This document shows, piece after piece, positions 12,164 through 25,265 of a stretch of DNA of 64,000 nt; positions within the stretch are counted from its first letter, which is position 1; the number at the start of each line of letters is the position of its first letter. Position numbers and translations under genes: made by a program. Under the pieces are notes generated by a model. That model was not told where the DNA came from, did not search any database, and saw only the letters and a list, made by a program, of their open reading frames with translations. The stretch spans positions 11,099,450-11,163,449 of the forward strand of contig CM074187.1 of assembly GCA_037179385.1 (NCBI GenBank). Reading direction: 5' to 3'. This stretch comes from Holothuria scabra (lineage: Eukaryota; Echinodermata; Holothuroidea; Aspidochirotida; Holothuriidae).

Positions 12164-13569
12164 TATTCTTACTTTAAAGGACCACTATATATACCAGTTA
12201 GGCACCTTTCTATATATACACCACAATGACCAACTTCCACATGATTTGAATTTGCTTTTCCACCCAAACAGTACTCATCATAATTATACTATAAGGTGAA
12301 GAAATAATATGATACAACCTTTGACAAGAAAAATGTTTGCCCACTTTCAAGTGAGAAGTCATGTTGTACAGCTATGAAATTCCCTTGAGACTAAATTCCC
12401 CAAATAATCAGTTTGTTTAAGAAGTACGGTACTTCAGAATACATGTTTTCTTTATATATTTCTTAATCTGCTTCTTGTGTATTTTGAGCATTCGATTCCT
12501 TACGATTCATTGATGAACTTTCTATATACATACATAGCTGTTTGATGTAGGCCTAGTTTTTATTATTTTGAAACAAAAGCTCTGGATGGGACCAGGCTAG
12601 AAAAGCTTTTAGATTCATCTGGTTCCGTTTTTTTTTTTTTTTTTCGTATGATACATACGTCAAATATTTATCAGTAATTCATTTTGTATAAAACAAGCGT
12701 ACGTACTGCGTTTGAAAAAATAAACGAAACCGGAAACGAAGCGGATTCTAAGGAACATTTTGGCTAACAAAGGGTGGGTTATAGATGTAAAACGGTGGCT
12801 ATATTTGATGCTAGGACGCTAGCACTTCCTTTGTCTCACCGCGCCCTTCTTGCTCCCCTTTTTGTTTTTTATTTTTTTCTCCCTTTGTCCTTGATTAGGA
12901 GGAAGTGAGGACAGTCCGCATCACCCTTTGATACATAGGTGTACCTATATGTTCAAGGCATCATATAATGGTCATTACAACGTCGATATCTGCTGCAAAT
13001 TTGCTACCAAAGCAATGATGTGACCCAGACGGTTTGCCTTCAGATAGCTATCCTTCACTGCACGCGATAATTTCGGCTCAGCTTTCTACTATGAAGGTGT
13101 CATTTCAGACGTGAAGCTTTATAACTCACTGTCTATGACGTCATCACTGTACACGAAACGTGACGTATATTAATCTTTCGTTCTTAGCTAAAAGCTCGAA
13201 TGCGTGCTCGTTAAACAACAGAGGCAGTTTTCATAAGAAGCTATACAGCCACCCGCTAGCAAGTGTAAGTGTCAGGTGCCAATTGAAATTTATGTATCCT
13301 GATACCCTAATTTATTCAATTCATGTGACAAATATGTTTGTTAATACTGAAGCGTTGACTCATATGTAGTAAAAATTAATTGGGTAGTAGTCCACGGATA
13401 GCCTTTTTAACAAGCATAATGGAAGTTTTTGCAAGAGAAGCAATGAAGGATTAGAAAATTTTACCGCAGCATGGCATTTTGGACTAAAGCTGGGCAGCCG
13501 TTGGTCCGTTTACTTTAAAAAATTGCATATTTACATAATTCCTGCTAATTCTCCCAATTTGAATTTGCG
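12164..13569. other. Unannotated stretch
   Basis: A T run of about 18 lies near 12627-12645. No gene or repeat family is recognised. A TTTAAAGGACCACT string just after the MITE at 12174 may be the head of another TTAAAGG element, but no matching end was found. Confidence 0.4.
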
Positions 13570-13838
13570 TATAGACAAATACGGACAGCAAGTGACGGTC
13601 TGATTTTAGTCAGCCACAACTGGGGTCTATCACCTTTTAATCTTTCAGTTTCCTTGCTTAACTGTATCATGGAGGGTTGCACATTGTAATACCCCTTGAT
13701 TCCCTCAATTTCGATGAATATGGGAGTTTGAAGTTACATTTTGATAATAACTGAAGACGATTTAAGACTGATGGACCCCACTAATGGCTGCCCACAGTCA
13801 CTAAACAGAAGCGCTGAAGCTGAACGGATTCGTCTATA
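13570..13838 (+). mobile_element. MITE family C (TATAGAC-ended), forward copy
   Basis: The left end is TATAGACAAATACGGACAGC. The right end inverted is TATAGACGAATCCGTTCAGC. The interior (AGTGACGGTCTGATTTTAGT, TTTCCTTGCTTA..TGTATCATGGA, TGATTCCCTCAATTTC, TGATGGACCCCACTAATGGC) recurs at 34.0 kb and inverted at 47.8 and 63.1 kb. TA-rich termini suggest a TA-target (Tc1/mariner-type) MITE; this is inference. Confidence 0.75.
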
Positions 13839-13931
13839 AATATATACTGAAGCGAACGTTAATATAAGGGCTATATAACGACTAAGAATGCAAGGAAGGA
13901 AATACAGAGTTATTCGAAACCCGAAAGACAT

Positions 13932-14400
13932 TTAAACTGCAAAAGTAGTTTCCCAGACACAAAACAACAAAATGTTACACATTTCCTCCAGCATTTCTTC
14001 CATGTATTTTTTATGATATTTCAGGATATAGGCCTAAATATTACATATTTAAAGGGCAAGAGCAGTCATCCTGAATTGAAGAAGTGTAGTAGACTGCCCA
14101 GTTTCATAATTGGCTGTTGGGAGTCATGTGACAATGTTTTTTCTCTTCAAATGTAAAATTTACCAGAAATAACTGCTTCGTTTACCTTGAATATGCAATA
14201 CTTTAATCATAAAACGTAATAAAAGATGCTGTGAAGAGAAATAAGATGAATATTGTGTTGTTTAGCATTTTCTTCAAAATAAGTTTGGGGGACTGCTCTT
14301 TACCTTTAAGGTAGATCAAGCTGTGAAGCCTATTAAATTTTTCAATTGAGTGGGAAGAATATTGTCACATGATTCGTAAGAACCAATTATGAAATATGAT
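13932..14400 (-). mobile_element. Older MITE family A copy, split by a younger one
   Basis: Two flanks of a reverse family A copy are present: 13932-14048 (TTAAACTGCAAAAGTAGT, then TTTATGATATTTCAGGATA) and 14310-14400 (AATTGAGTGGGAAGAATATT, GTCACATGATTCGTAAGA). They compare with 5637-5896 and 53870-54045. Between them sits a complete forward copy. The right boundary is not sharp. Confidence 0.65.
14049..14309 (+). mobile_element. MITE family A, forward copy nested in an older copy
   Basis: Intact ends TTAAAGGGCAAGAGCAGTC and GACTGCTCTTTACCTTTAA with TTAA at each edge. The sequence follows the family closely (GATTGGCTGTTGGGAGTCAT). It interrupts a reverse, more diverged family A copy. Confidence 0.85.
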
Positions 14401-15784
14401 ATTCGAGTACATTTATCCAAAGTGGGGTATTGCGATTCACTTGATGGTGAGAAAATATTTAGTCTCACTTGTTGCATCTGTCATCGTACCCATTTACTGC
14501 CAGTCTTCACCGAGAGCTCGTTTCCAAGCAAATCTTTCACGGATACTGTCTTTCACATTCAAAAGACTTTGGGAATTTATTTCCCAATAGAGTTTGCACT
14601 ATGGGTGATAGTGAAGGAGTTACCTTAAAGTACGCAAGACAAATTTTAACACTGCATATCATATAGGATTAATTACTTTAACGAAGTATAACATATGATG
14701 TCATATAATACCACATCGAAGCCCGTTCCTTCGTTCTTCCAGTTTCAATGTTTGATGTAAACGAGAAAACAAACAATCAAAACAATTGAAACAAAAAGGA
14801 AATTAAATAAAAGAAATTGTTAGGAGGATACCCTGACTGTATAATACACTTTCCAGATGCGTCTGCAATGATCCTGTGTCCGGCTGTTTGCCCAGGTAGG
14901 ATACATTTCTAACTAAACAAGCCCCACGTGTATTCTTCAGTAACATCCAATTTACCGTCCTGATGAGTATACGGAGGGCAAGGGGTCGAAACATTTCCAT
15001 GGTAGTTAGGTTGTTAAGTTCACTGACTTTCCTTAGATTCCCCTAGGAATAAAGGTGTGAAGTTCTTTAACCTTTATAAAAGTGAATGACTTTTGGCAAC
15101 ACACTTTTTAAACAGGATTTATCGATTCTTTTATACGATGTCACTTGATATACCGTATTTTATATTGAGACCAAATCAAGGCAGCCTACCTTCCACTCTC
15201 GAGGTCCAAAGAGTTTATCCCACGTGGAAAAAGGTATATAACAGTAACATTCAGAGTTAAATAAAGGGAAGACGAAAGACTATAACCTCAAGCAAATATA
15301 TGTATTGAGATTGATCAATCTAAATAATCGATATTTATAGACCTTCCATGTATTCTGAAGATGGCTCATTTTAAGAAGATCTAAATGATTTTGTGAACAT
15401 ACGGAAGAAACAAGCCAGCGTTAGCAAGTATATATCTGTAACCTGTTACACACGTTATGAAAGAAACTGTTTAAAAACTTACCCTTGTGTCTTATAATAT
15501 ACTTTAAAAACTTATAAACAAGGAAAACTGGAAGTAAACTATTGAATTAATAGTTCAGCAAGAAGGTATATGTAGTCCATGGATAGAGTATTAACGATAA
15601 AAGTGATTTGAAAATACAAAGCAAAGGTCACTGTAACATCTCTGGTAACAGTGTGACCTTCACCCTCCACCCTCCAACCCCTCCAACAACCCTCTACCTC
15701 ATCTCAAGACTGCATTAGTCAAACAAAACATAAGATATAGACAAAGTTACATTAAGGCCACAACAATCCCTTTTTTCTTTCATA
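14401..15784. other. Unannotated stretch
   Basis: Overlapping short frames near 14389-14666 have no recognisable product. No repeat was recognised. Confidence 0.4.
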
Positions 15785-15789
15785 ATTTC

Positions 15790-16000
15790 CGATCATTGCC
15801 AAATGGTAAGAGCATCCGATTTGCAACCGGAAGATCTGAAGTTCAAATCCTGGTTGGCTCATGCCAAAGACTTTAAAAATGAAACCTAGTCTTATGTTTT
15901 TTTGTGCTTTGTGATCAGCATACGCAAGAAGTAGGAAAAACAACCAGTGAATCACAACTAAAAAAACCCAGAAAAAACAAACTGGTTAGAAACTGAGCCG
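15790..16000 (+). mobile_element. tRNA-derived SINE, copy 1
   Basis: The head looks like a tRNA promoter: an A-box-like CCAAATGGTAAGAGC and a B-box-like AGTTCAAATCC about 40 bases on. The body follows: ATGCCAAAGACTTTAAAAAT, TTTGTGCTTTG and ACAACCAGTGAATCACAAC. It shares this organisation with copies at 16.1, 52.3 and (inverted) 60.3 kb. It is too diverged to be a functional tRNA. Confidence 0.75.
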
Positions 16001-16107
16001 TTTAATAAATGTTCATACAACTTCTCTATCAGTATTGTTGTCTTCATTCCCCTCCCCCATCGACTCTACACCCCTCTCAAGGTTGAAATAGGTCAAAAAA
16101 GCTTAAA

Positions 16108-16310
16108 ACTGACTGCATGATCGAGTGGTTAGAGCATCAGACTTGCAGTCGGACTGTCGTGAGGTCGAGTCCTGGTCGGGTCATACCGAAGACTAAACAC
16201 AGAACCTATTATCATTGTGCTTGGCGCATGCTCATCATAAGCAATGAAGTAGGGAAAACAAGCCAATTGGTTAGGAACTGGGCCCGAAAACTCCATCTAA
16301 CCTAATCTGC
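16108..16310 (+). mobile_element. tRNA-derived SINE, copy 2
   Basis: A-box-like TGATCGAGTGGTTAGAGC, B-box-like AGGTCGAGTCC, then the body CATACCGAAGACTAAACAC, TCATTGTGCTTGGCGCATG and AAACAAGCCAATTGGTTAGG. The tail ends around CTCCATCTAACCTAATCTG. It lies about 110 bp from copy 1, so two SINEs landed close together in the same orientation. Confidence 0.8.
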
Positions 16311-17332
16311 GTTCAAATTTGTTACAGTTTACAAATATAACCGTTATGTTCAAACACTGCCATAAGAATCTACCTAAGATACTATTGCTGATGTACAAGG
16401 TCAGACCATAAATTACAGAAGGGATTTGGGTCTCTCTTAGTTATGGCCCCAGGAAATAACTTCATTTGCAAAAACTTCATAATGATAACATACAACAAAA
16501 TGCCCTTCAACAATACATGGACATATACCCGGGCCTTTAGAATACGCCCCTTCTACCATGAATCTGAGATTAAATTTACCCGTAAAGACTACTAGGCTAA
16601 TAGTGCGAACTTTTCGGGTATAAACTGGGGACATCTTCATTCTTTAATAACAGTTGCAGCAAGCAGGAGTATAAGGTAAGTGGATTAAGATGGAGAAGGG
16701 TGTACTGAGGAAGAAAATGAGGAGGATGGGGAAAACTAGGAGAAGAAGACGGAGGAGAGGAGGAAAGGTGGACTGATTGTTGCGTTGTGCAACTCATTCT
16801 TGCAGTGCTGATCCATATATTGTGTCTGGCAGGGGAGCAGAGGCAGCTGTAGGGTCCTTTCAACGAATTAAAATCGTGAATATAAAATTGGGTTGAAGAT
16901 GTAATAAATCATGGTACTGTAGCCTACATTTCGTGGCGGTTACTGACACCATTGGCTTCCCTCATAATTCTTAAAAACCATAGCCAATGATAATTTATGA
17001 TTTATCTTGGCAAGGTTTTATTTACCTGATATGAAGCTAATTTCAATCAATGTCACTTGCACCTGTTTATAGAAAAGTGTGTTCATTTCATCGTTTCAGT
17101 AAGTTTTAACACAAAATACACACACAACAAGAACAATATACGGAAGCTTCACTTTCATACTTCCATGTCGCTCCTTTCTGGCTCTGAATTACACTTACAC
17201 CCGAAAAGTCGTCTTAAATTCCTTCTTTCTATAGTTCTTAAGTTAGAGTTTCGGGGCTTTCATTTTTAGCATTTAACCTATTCAATTACGAAACATCGTT
17301 ATCCACAAAGATATTTCAAGTGCTTATTTTGC
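16311..17332. other. Unannotated stretch with a purine-rich tract
   Basis: A strongly purine-rich tract (AGGAAGAAAATGAGG, GAAGAAGACGGAGGAGAGG) spans about 16680-16772. Nothing else was recognised. Confidence 0.4.
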
Positions 17333-17585
17333 TTAAAGGGCAAGAGCGGTCGTTCAAGTTTACTTTGAAACATCACCTAAATCTTTTGCTTTTCTCATTT
17401 CTCTTCAACGTATTTTTAAGAATATTTTACGATTCATTTAATAAGCACAGTCCAGTTAAACCAAGCAATTACTCCCAGTAAATCTGAGGAGACAAAATAT
17501 CGTCACATGGTTCACAAGAGCCATCCATAAAACAGGGTAGTCTTCTATAATAGTTCGAGTTGGGATGAGTGCATCCCCCCTTTAA
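17333..17585 (-). mobile_element. MITE family A, reverse copy
   Basis: Starts TTAAAGGGCAAGAGCGGTCG and ends GAGTGCATCCCCCCTTTAA. Reverse hallmarks: TTTCTCTTCAACGTATTTTT, AAACCAAGCAATTACTCC and GTCACATGGTTCACAAGAGC. TTAA at both ends. Confidence 0.8.
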
Positions 17586-18726
17586 ACACGGATATCGGTA
17601 AGCCTGTCACGTGATTACTTTACCTATCTTTTTTGTTTTCTCCTTTTTTGTCCCTAAACACTTGTTTAACAAACTTACTTGTAAGCATAGGTATCACTGC
17701 ACAGTAAACGTCGGCTTGTGTGTACCCAGTATCAAAGCCCTAGTATTATCCACCTTTGTAAATAGTACCGCTACATGTAACTATATTAAATAATATTGTC
17801 AGGATGTGTTTCACCACTCGTCGGATCATCACTGTACATATCAATAGTCTCTAAATGAGAAAGAGGCACTCGAGAAACATCAAAGGAAATGCAGTTTTTC
17901 CCGACACAATAATAACATGAAGTTTTTTCTTGAACAAAATAGATACATAGTGCGTCACTTCTTCTCACCTACACGCGAAGTTTGTTTGAAGCAGATCAAA
18001 CAATATTCTAGTTCGAGAGCTCGGTCACGGTATTCTGATCCCTTAATATCAACAGGCTTGCAAGTAGGCTATTGATATTCGGGGCCAGTGACACGCAGTG
18101 ACGTCACCTAATTACAAATTTTGAATTCATTTAGCTAAAACTCAGTTCATTTCAATTTGAAGGGTAATCTACAGCGAAAGCGAGTGAACTATTATTTACT
18201 TTCTTAATGTTAAATTTGGATAAGCAAGGAATTTCAGATAGACTTCTCATGAAAACTTGAACAAATATCCAGCATGTGTAAGCGCCCTCTACCGCTTCTG
18301 ACACGTGTGAGCTAATGTTTGCCAATGTACCAGCTAAAGTATGTCTGTATTTGTATCTAAACTGATATAAGTAATATAAATTTGAAGGGGAAATAAGAGT
18401 TTATCCAGTGTTCCAGCATCTCGTCTTCCCATTCTGAACTGATTGTTTACCAAAATGTAGAAATGTTAAAGCTTATAGGAACATTACATTTTCTGTTAAT
18501 CACTGTTAAAGGAAAATCTTTAAATATTTTTTAGGCAACAAAATTCCTCAAAGAATCAAGAACAGACAATCTTTACTGCACTCTAACCAATCACGACGTC
18601 AGACCGTGATATATCAGTTTTCATCTTCATTCCAAGGAAGGAAACGATGGAAACTTTTTCACCTGGCAGATTGATGTATTTGTTGACACCCTCAAAATGC
18701 AGACAATATACTCACCACAAAGGGGC
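17586..18726. other. Unannotated stretch
   Basis: No gene, RNA or repeat family was recognised. Confidence 0.4.
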
Positions 18727-18960
18727 ATAAAGTAACCTATGGACCCCCAACGACCAACGCGATCCCTCCTCGACATTTTGATGCTTCCGAGCGACACCCA
18801 GTCCTTGATTTTGGTGTGCCCATCCAGTAATTTACTACGACCATGGGACATAAAGTAACTTATGGACCCCAAGGCCCAACGTGATCCCTCCCCGACATTT
18901 TGTAACTTTCCAACGACGCCTAGTCCTTGATTTTGATGAACCCATCCAGTAGTTTAGTTT
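18727..18960. repeat. Two-copy tandem repeat, 123-bp period
   Basis: ATAAAGTAAC(C/T)TATGGACCCC opens each copy (18727 and 18850). Both continue GATCCCTCC(T/C)CGACATTTTG, then AGTCCTTGATTTTG and CCCATCCAGTA. Divergence is moderate, so the duplication is not very recent. Confidence 0.8.
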
Positions 18961-18983
18961 GATCTTATCTAGTTTCATATGTC

Positions 18984-19362
18984 CAGGCCCGCAGCCAGCC
19001 CATGTGGAGGGGTGGGTCTTTTTTCCAAGATGTGGACCTTTTCTCAAATACGGAGGCGACTGGCGCTTGCCGAAAGCATGTAGTTGCTAGGGGTCCGGGG
19101 CATGCTTCCCCGGATAAGTTTGAAATCTGCAGATCTCCTGCAATCTGGAGCATACTAGACTTTTGAACACAACAGAAGTCCCTTTTCCCCAGGAATTCCA
19201 CACAGTACACTTCTTTTAAAGAAGTAAGCGGAAATTGGTCCTCAGTATGTCAAGATAAAAAAATATTCCATAGCTGACCCTTCAAACACAGTGCTGGAAA
19301 ATGGACCTCCCTTAAGTCGGAGTGGGTCGTTCGAACACTCCGACCCCCTGGCTACGGGCCTG
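18984..19362. mobile_element. hAT-like MITE (CAGGCCCG-ended)
   Basis: The left end is CAGGCCCGCAGCCAG. The right end inverted is CAGGCCCGTAGCCAGGGGG. The interior is GC-richer than the flanks and shows no coding sequence. I could not find a clean 8-bp target duplication. Confidence 0.65.
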
Positions 19363-19371
19363 CTGTCGGTG

Positions 19372-19425
19372 CACACGGTCTTTTTTCCAGTTGTGGGAAA
19401 CTGAATTGTTTTCTCAGACCCTACT
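19372..19425 (-). mobile_element. SINE tail fragment
   Basis: GGTCTTTTTTCCAGTTGTGG is the inverse of the conserved SINE tail (CCACAACT.GAAAAAAG.CC) seen at 60.2 kb. GTTTTCTC follows, as in the family. The tRNA-like head is missing. Confidence 0.5.
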
Positions 19426-21094
19426 TCAATGCTATCTCACAACAACAATTAACCACCGACAGCTAATAATCACGTTTATTTTGGTTTGAGATTCTGTCTT
19501 TTGTTCACATTTAAATTGAGAAATAAAAAGCAACTGGAGTAAATTTAATGATCAGTGCCGGGGTTTGTATTGAGTTGAGTCTATACAACTTCACATACTG
19601 GCAGTTAAAATAAAAGAAGCCTACTAAAGCATATATGAAAAGCGCCCTCAAAATCATGGCTAGAAAATATTGTTAATGACACAATTTAATTGCATTGAAG
19701 GATTGAAATACACACATTAATTAAAAGGGAATATTTCAAATGATACGTTTTAACCATTTTAACAGTTCTGGTCATACAGGGGCAATTTCTGGGGCGCTTC
19801 TGGAGCTTGGATATACCAAAACACTGCATTGAAGATAACAACTACAGCCTTCGTCGCCGCCATTAGTATCAGCACTGGTGATGTATTGAGTATATAAGAA
19901 GGCCTAAAAGAGTATCATATTAATTTTTACCAATTATAACAGATCTTTTAACAGTCGTCAAACAAGGGAGCTGCCACAAGTTCCGTTTCCTAGAGGACGA
20001 ATCAATCATTGTATCTTTAACCCAGTCTACACGATCACAGGAAATTTGTTCACAAATATTGTCATACAACTGTTTTAACTTTTGTTAGAAAGACAAAACA
20101 CGCAACTAAAATTCTACACACTTTCATACATGTTGTAAGTTGCTCAAATTTGTTACGGAAGCATTCCAAGTAATCACAAATTTGTCCGTTAGCATCGAAA
20201 TTCAAAATTAACATGTTTTAAACCAAATTTATGGTCGTATGCACCGGTTTAACTTCTGGGTACATGGTTCTAAGCTGTTTTAACACCCTTTGATTCAAGG
20301 TCATTCCGAAGATCTTAAGGGAAATACATATAGCTATGTTATGTTCGTGCTATATTGATGTCAAACACTGACTGAGATGGGATATACTGGTATACATGAA
20401 TCTGATTTTCAAGAGCTCCCTGGATTTGTTGGCCATTTTGATGGTCTATCTCCTCAGTTTTCGTCTTTCTGTGCCATGAATATTTTGTATTAAATTCAAG
20501 TTATCACCATTAGTACAGTGCAAGATTCGAGTATAACAACCAGATATTTAAAAGGGCTTTTGAACTGTCCCAATTGTACCCAGAATATCTCTAAAAACCC
20601 AAAATGACTGCACTTTCAATAGCTGTCATAAGAATGAAAGGACTTGGCCTTGGGAAATTTAGACTCAATACCAGTCGCTCAGATGGCTTTGTCTGGGAAG
20701 TGTCCTAGATATGCGCTTTTTTGTCCCCCATACTCTATCCTATTCCATGAAAATCACGTGACAATATTTTCTGTCTGAATTGTGAAATTTATGATGTGAC
20801 CTCATTACTTTGGATATATACAATATTTAAGTCTTGAAATATGAGAAAGGCACATGTTAGAGAGTCTTGGAGGTTTTAGTGAGAATAAGCTGTTTTAATG
20901 AGTTTGATACAACTGCTCTTCCCCCTTTACATATTGGAGGACGGAGCATCCATCAGTCCCCTTTAATAGTACAAAAAGTGCGTGAAGCGTCGATATTGAA
21001 ACAGACGTATTAGCGGTAGAAAATCAATCTCCCGAGTACTACTGTCATCTTCATAACCTATTCATTAACTGACATTAAATTTAAAATTTATCAT
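19426..21094. other. Mostly unannotated; one faint MITE A relic
   Basis: Around 20735-20935 the strings AAATCACGTGACAATATTTT, AATTGTGAAATTTATG and AACTGCTCTTCCCCCTTTA recall a strongly diverged forward family A copy. The rest shows nothing recognisable. Confidence 0.35.
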
Positions 21095-21389
21095 TTAAAG
21101 GCCTAATTCTCTCACCCCAATAGAGTTAAAATTTTCCTTACCTGATTACTTTGAGCCCCTCCCGCAACTGACTAAAATTCATCCTCATTCAGACACAAAT
21201 CTCGGTTCATTGTTTCAGGGTGAGTAAAAAGACCTCAATGTGAATGACTCAAAACACTCTCAGTACAGTACATGCTGTGTTGTCATCTGCATTTTTTAAC
21301 CAACTGTCAATCAAAGAGCTGTGCAATTTGAGAATTTATGTAGACTTCAGCAAGAATTGTAATTTGGAGTGAGGGAATCAGCCCTTTAA
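21095..21389 (+). mobile_element. MITE family B, forward copy
   Basis: TTAAAGGCCTAATTCTCTCA on the left and TGAGGGAATCAGCCCTTTAA on the right. Shared interior: GAGCCCCTCCCGCAACTG, AAAACACTCTCAGTACAGTA and AACTGTCAATCAAAGAGCTG. TTAA at both ends. Confidence 0.8.
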
Positions 21390-24300
21390 TTTTCAATGAA
21401 ACAGTCGATTGGAAGATAGTTTGTAATACTCGTCTTATGAAATTTACATAACTTCCTTTGAAGCAATATTGGTTTTTCTGGGCGTGGGAAATAAGTTTGT
21501 TTTTTACAGGCTAAGTTTATGACAATTTCGCTTTAAAGGTGTAACGGCTTATTTATAAACAATCAAAAACAAAGATGACATATAAACTGCGTTGTTATCC
21601 ATAGAATCTTGTAATATATTCCACAAACGTTGTGAAGGACTGTGGTATTATCGTCTATTCATGTTTGTATTTTGCCTAAAATATTACTTACTTGCCGTCA
21701 AATTACGAAAATGACAATTTCGCGGCAGCCATCTTGGTACGCCTTAAATTTTTAGATGGTGGCAATGATTTGTCCCTACGATCCCCTGCCCATATAGATA
21801 TTGGACATTCGTGATCCAACTACTTCCAGGGCCAACTGACATGTCATGTCTGTCTGTAGCCTTTAGGGACGTCTAACTATAGAGTGCCACCCCAACGAAG
21901 TCTTAGAAAGAAAGCCGAGAGGGATGCTTTCATTGGAATGACAGTTTTTCTGCTGGTAAGGGTTAAAGGAAGAACGTAGGCCTCCTTCCCCGTGTAATAA
22001 CGAGACAAGGAAATGAAAACTTGTATCTCGTGTAAGCAAGTTATGTTCAATGTGTTGTTAGTGGTTCAATGATTATTCTGTTACGTTTTTCTCAAATTTT
22101 TCAATCCCTGAACTTCTAAACCGTGGTGCAAACTATTTGTATAGGCTTAGTCGAAAGTAGATAATACAACAACCTGAATGCTATCACTTTCATTTTTTAA
22201 ATCAAAAATCAATTTTCCCAGTATGAAGGTATCAAGTGTTTTGTTGCCACAAAACGCAAAACAAATTTGTTGTAACTCATCCTAAAAAGTTCAAGTGCAA
22301 ACAGTCCTTTGAATAAATCCGTCACCGCGTCGATTACACCGTCTAACTCCCATTAATGGTAAGATATATGGAAGCTCGTCACCTCTATGCTCTCCCTTGG
22401 GATAGTAAACAGTGAACAACCCGAGGGTCCTCTGGGGCGAGAATAGCGTAATAAGCCATCGTAATCCTATTGAGAAAAACATCGAAGGTCACTGAATGGA
22501 AAACATAAATTTATGTCCATTTTGGTTTAGCCAGCCGGGAGAAAGGAAATAGGAAGGGCGAATGACACTAAATATTTTAGCTACGAGCGGTCGCGTGACT
22601 TTGAATTACACCAAACTTTAGACGTGTGAACTGTTTCCAATATAATGAGTGATAGATGGATCACTCATGAAGAATACAAACATACTGTTGACAAATTCAT
22701 CGTTTTGGGGATCTTTTTTAATGGCGGAGGAAGAGTAGGATGTCAGCATTAAGGGAATTCCCCCACATAAATGATAATTTGGGTTGTTTTTCGATTCATA
22801 TTCGGCTATAAGAGAAGTACAGAAACCAAAATTTCTCAGAGTGGGATCCGGGAGCTAGTTCTCTGTGTACAGATGTAAATTGAGAGTGGTACGATTTATG
22901 GAATCGTATCATGTCTTAAAGGCACATTCTACCAGGTGGCGTCTTTTAGCTAGTGTCTCATATGAAAGTAAAAACTATTTCACACCATTTCTTCCAAATT
23001 TTGTAGAAATGCCTACTACCTAACTCAAGATTGATCATATTAAAGATTGGCTACCCCCATTCCTTAATAAAGGTAACAGAGTGTGTAAAGTGGGCACATT
23101 GCCTCAAATTAATTATTTTCACAATTGGATGTCCCGTTTGTCCTTGAAATTGATACTGTTGGAATGTTCGGATATCTGTAGATTAAACATAAAGCTACAA
23201 CATACCAAGCTATGTAGGGTGTAACAAACAGTGATGCTACATATTCAAGCGTCAATATCATAAAAAAAATTAAATGCAATGTGAATTCAATGTCACATTG
23301 ATGTGCTCCCAATGCATCACATATTTCCCACAATGCACTTTGTCTGAGAAAGAAATCAGTTCTTTGAAAATTAGTATCTTCTGAATGCTATGCTATTTAT
23401 ATCCAGTTTTTCAGCACATATTGAAGTCAATGATTTATTTCTCATGAATGTGCCTTTAGTAACATACCTTCTTGCTTGGTGCAGAGACAGGGACATGTGC
23501 GGTTATGGCAGTCACTTAGACACGCACTCTGAAGGAGGTGACACGGGGCTGAGGACGGACGGGGAAGGGAGAGGGTATAGCAGACTCAAAGCCAGAAATT
23601 TTTCAAGAAGGTGAGGTAGAATTTTTTGGGAGGCAGCGAATCGACCGAACCCGAGCGCAATCACCCGGGCTTGTGGGAGGAACTGTTTCATCCAGTGGTG
23701 TGAATTTTTGTTTTTTGTGTGAAAATATCTTATTTGGTGCATACTTTATACATTAGGCCTACACCTTTATAACTATACCATTTTTGTAGGAATAACCATA
23801 TGGAAATACAAAAACACCTTTTGCTGGCAAATAATTTATCATTCTTCAAGAACGCAAAATCACATTACAGCCTCAATCAAATGTGGTATTGCTTTTGTAC
23901 ATAGACATACCATAAGATACCATGTGTTTCTGATATGTCTACAAGTTGTCCCTTAAGGATATCGTAGAGTTGGTAAGTATGTTGTCAGTACCCCCCATCC
24001 CTGTACGTATAGGCTGGCGCGGAGCTCAAGAAAACTTTAGCCCAAAACGCCTTCCAGGTCGGTGGAAATTACACTCCCTATTCCTATTAACCGCATATAG
24101 TAGGAGAAACACTATTAAAATTGTTTGGCTTCAACACATTCTCCAGTATGACTCTGATCAGGGTCAAGTTCAAACATAAGGACCAACACTTGTTTGTTAT
24201 TTTGAATTCAGTATATAGGCCTAAGATTGGAAATCCCGAATTCGTATTCCATATATCGTAAGTCAATCCTCTGTTTCTTATCAACTTTATAAGCAAGCAA

Positions 24301-25257
24301 GTAACAATTCGTCAATTTAATAAAAAACAGACTTGGCAAAAACGCATATCTCACCTGCTTTTCAAGTTAAAATGAGGCAGGTTCAGTTGAAAAGTTAAAA
24401 GTTTTTCCTACATAGCGTTATCGCGGGAGGTATATCGGTACTTGTTCAAAATATGACCTCCAAATATACAAGTAAATCACTTTGTGGAAATTTTTCCCAA
24501 AGTATCGACACGTTGATGATTCCTGTTACTGAAGCTTCCATTGTGCAACAATCGGTCATCGTAATTATGACGGACAACCGCACATGACGTAGCTTGTTAC
24601 ATCTGTTAAATATACAAATGGCCTGCCTTAGAGATGGTGACAGATCATCCCATTGTCGATTTGATCACCCCACTCAAGCTGGCTTTAAAATAAAAAGGAA
24701 TGTCCTCTTTTGAACTCAAAACCAGCCGTTCTGATTAATTAACGCTGGCGTTCAAAATAAAAGGAGAGGCGGTTCCACAAAGGGATTGTTTACGGAACCC
24801 TGTCCACTAAATTATTAATTTACCAAAGTGCCCTAAAATGGAACTTTTGGGAATGGTATTGGTTGGTTTTATTAGAGGTGACGGAATAAATGCCTGATCT
24901 AAAAACAGTAGGGGTGTTAAAATCGATTCATTTGTATCTTCTTCCTTTTATAGAGATCGTGGACAGAATAAGGAGACTAAAAGAAGATGCGACATCACAT
25001 ATGTGGCTGAAAAAGTTTGAAATGACTACTAATTAAATCTGGGATTTCAGAGAAGCTAATGTATTTGTAAGCAACTTCATTCCCGCAGAAAAATACCTTT
25101 TAATAAAATGCTCAAGTTTTTCTCATCATAACCATGTTTCTACGAACTTCTGTCTACTGTTCGTGTCCTGTTCCTGTTGTTGGTCGAGCACATCTCCGAC
25201 ATTGTGTAGCTGTCAAAAATTCCCATGACGGATGTGTAAAATGGCTCAGTGTGTATC
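21390..25257. other. Unannotated stretch
   Basis: No gene was recognised. Two loosely similar strings (GGCTTTAAAATAAAAAGGA and GGCGTTCAAAATAAAAGGA, about 75 bp apart near 24680-24770) suggest a small old duplication. CCAGTGGTGTGAATTTTT at 23694 may be a lone hAT-type terminus. Confidence 0.35.
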
Positions 25258-25265
25258 CTCACATA

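Noticed and set aside
15790..16190. Possible tRNA genes
   Set aside because: A- and B-box-like strings are present, but the cloverleaf is not sound and each is followed by the shared SINE body. They are SINE heads.
16597..16863. Minus-strand Ser/Pro-rich frame
   Set aside because: It comes from a purine/pyrimidine-biased tract; no domain or splice support.
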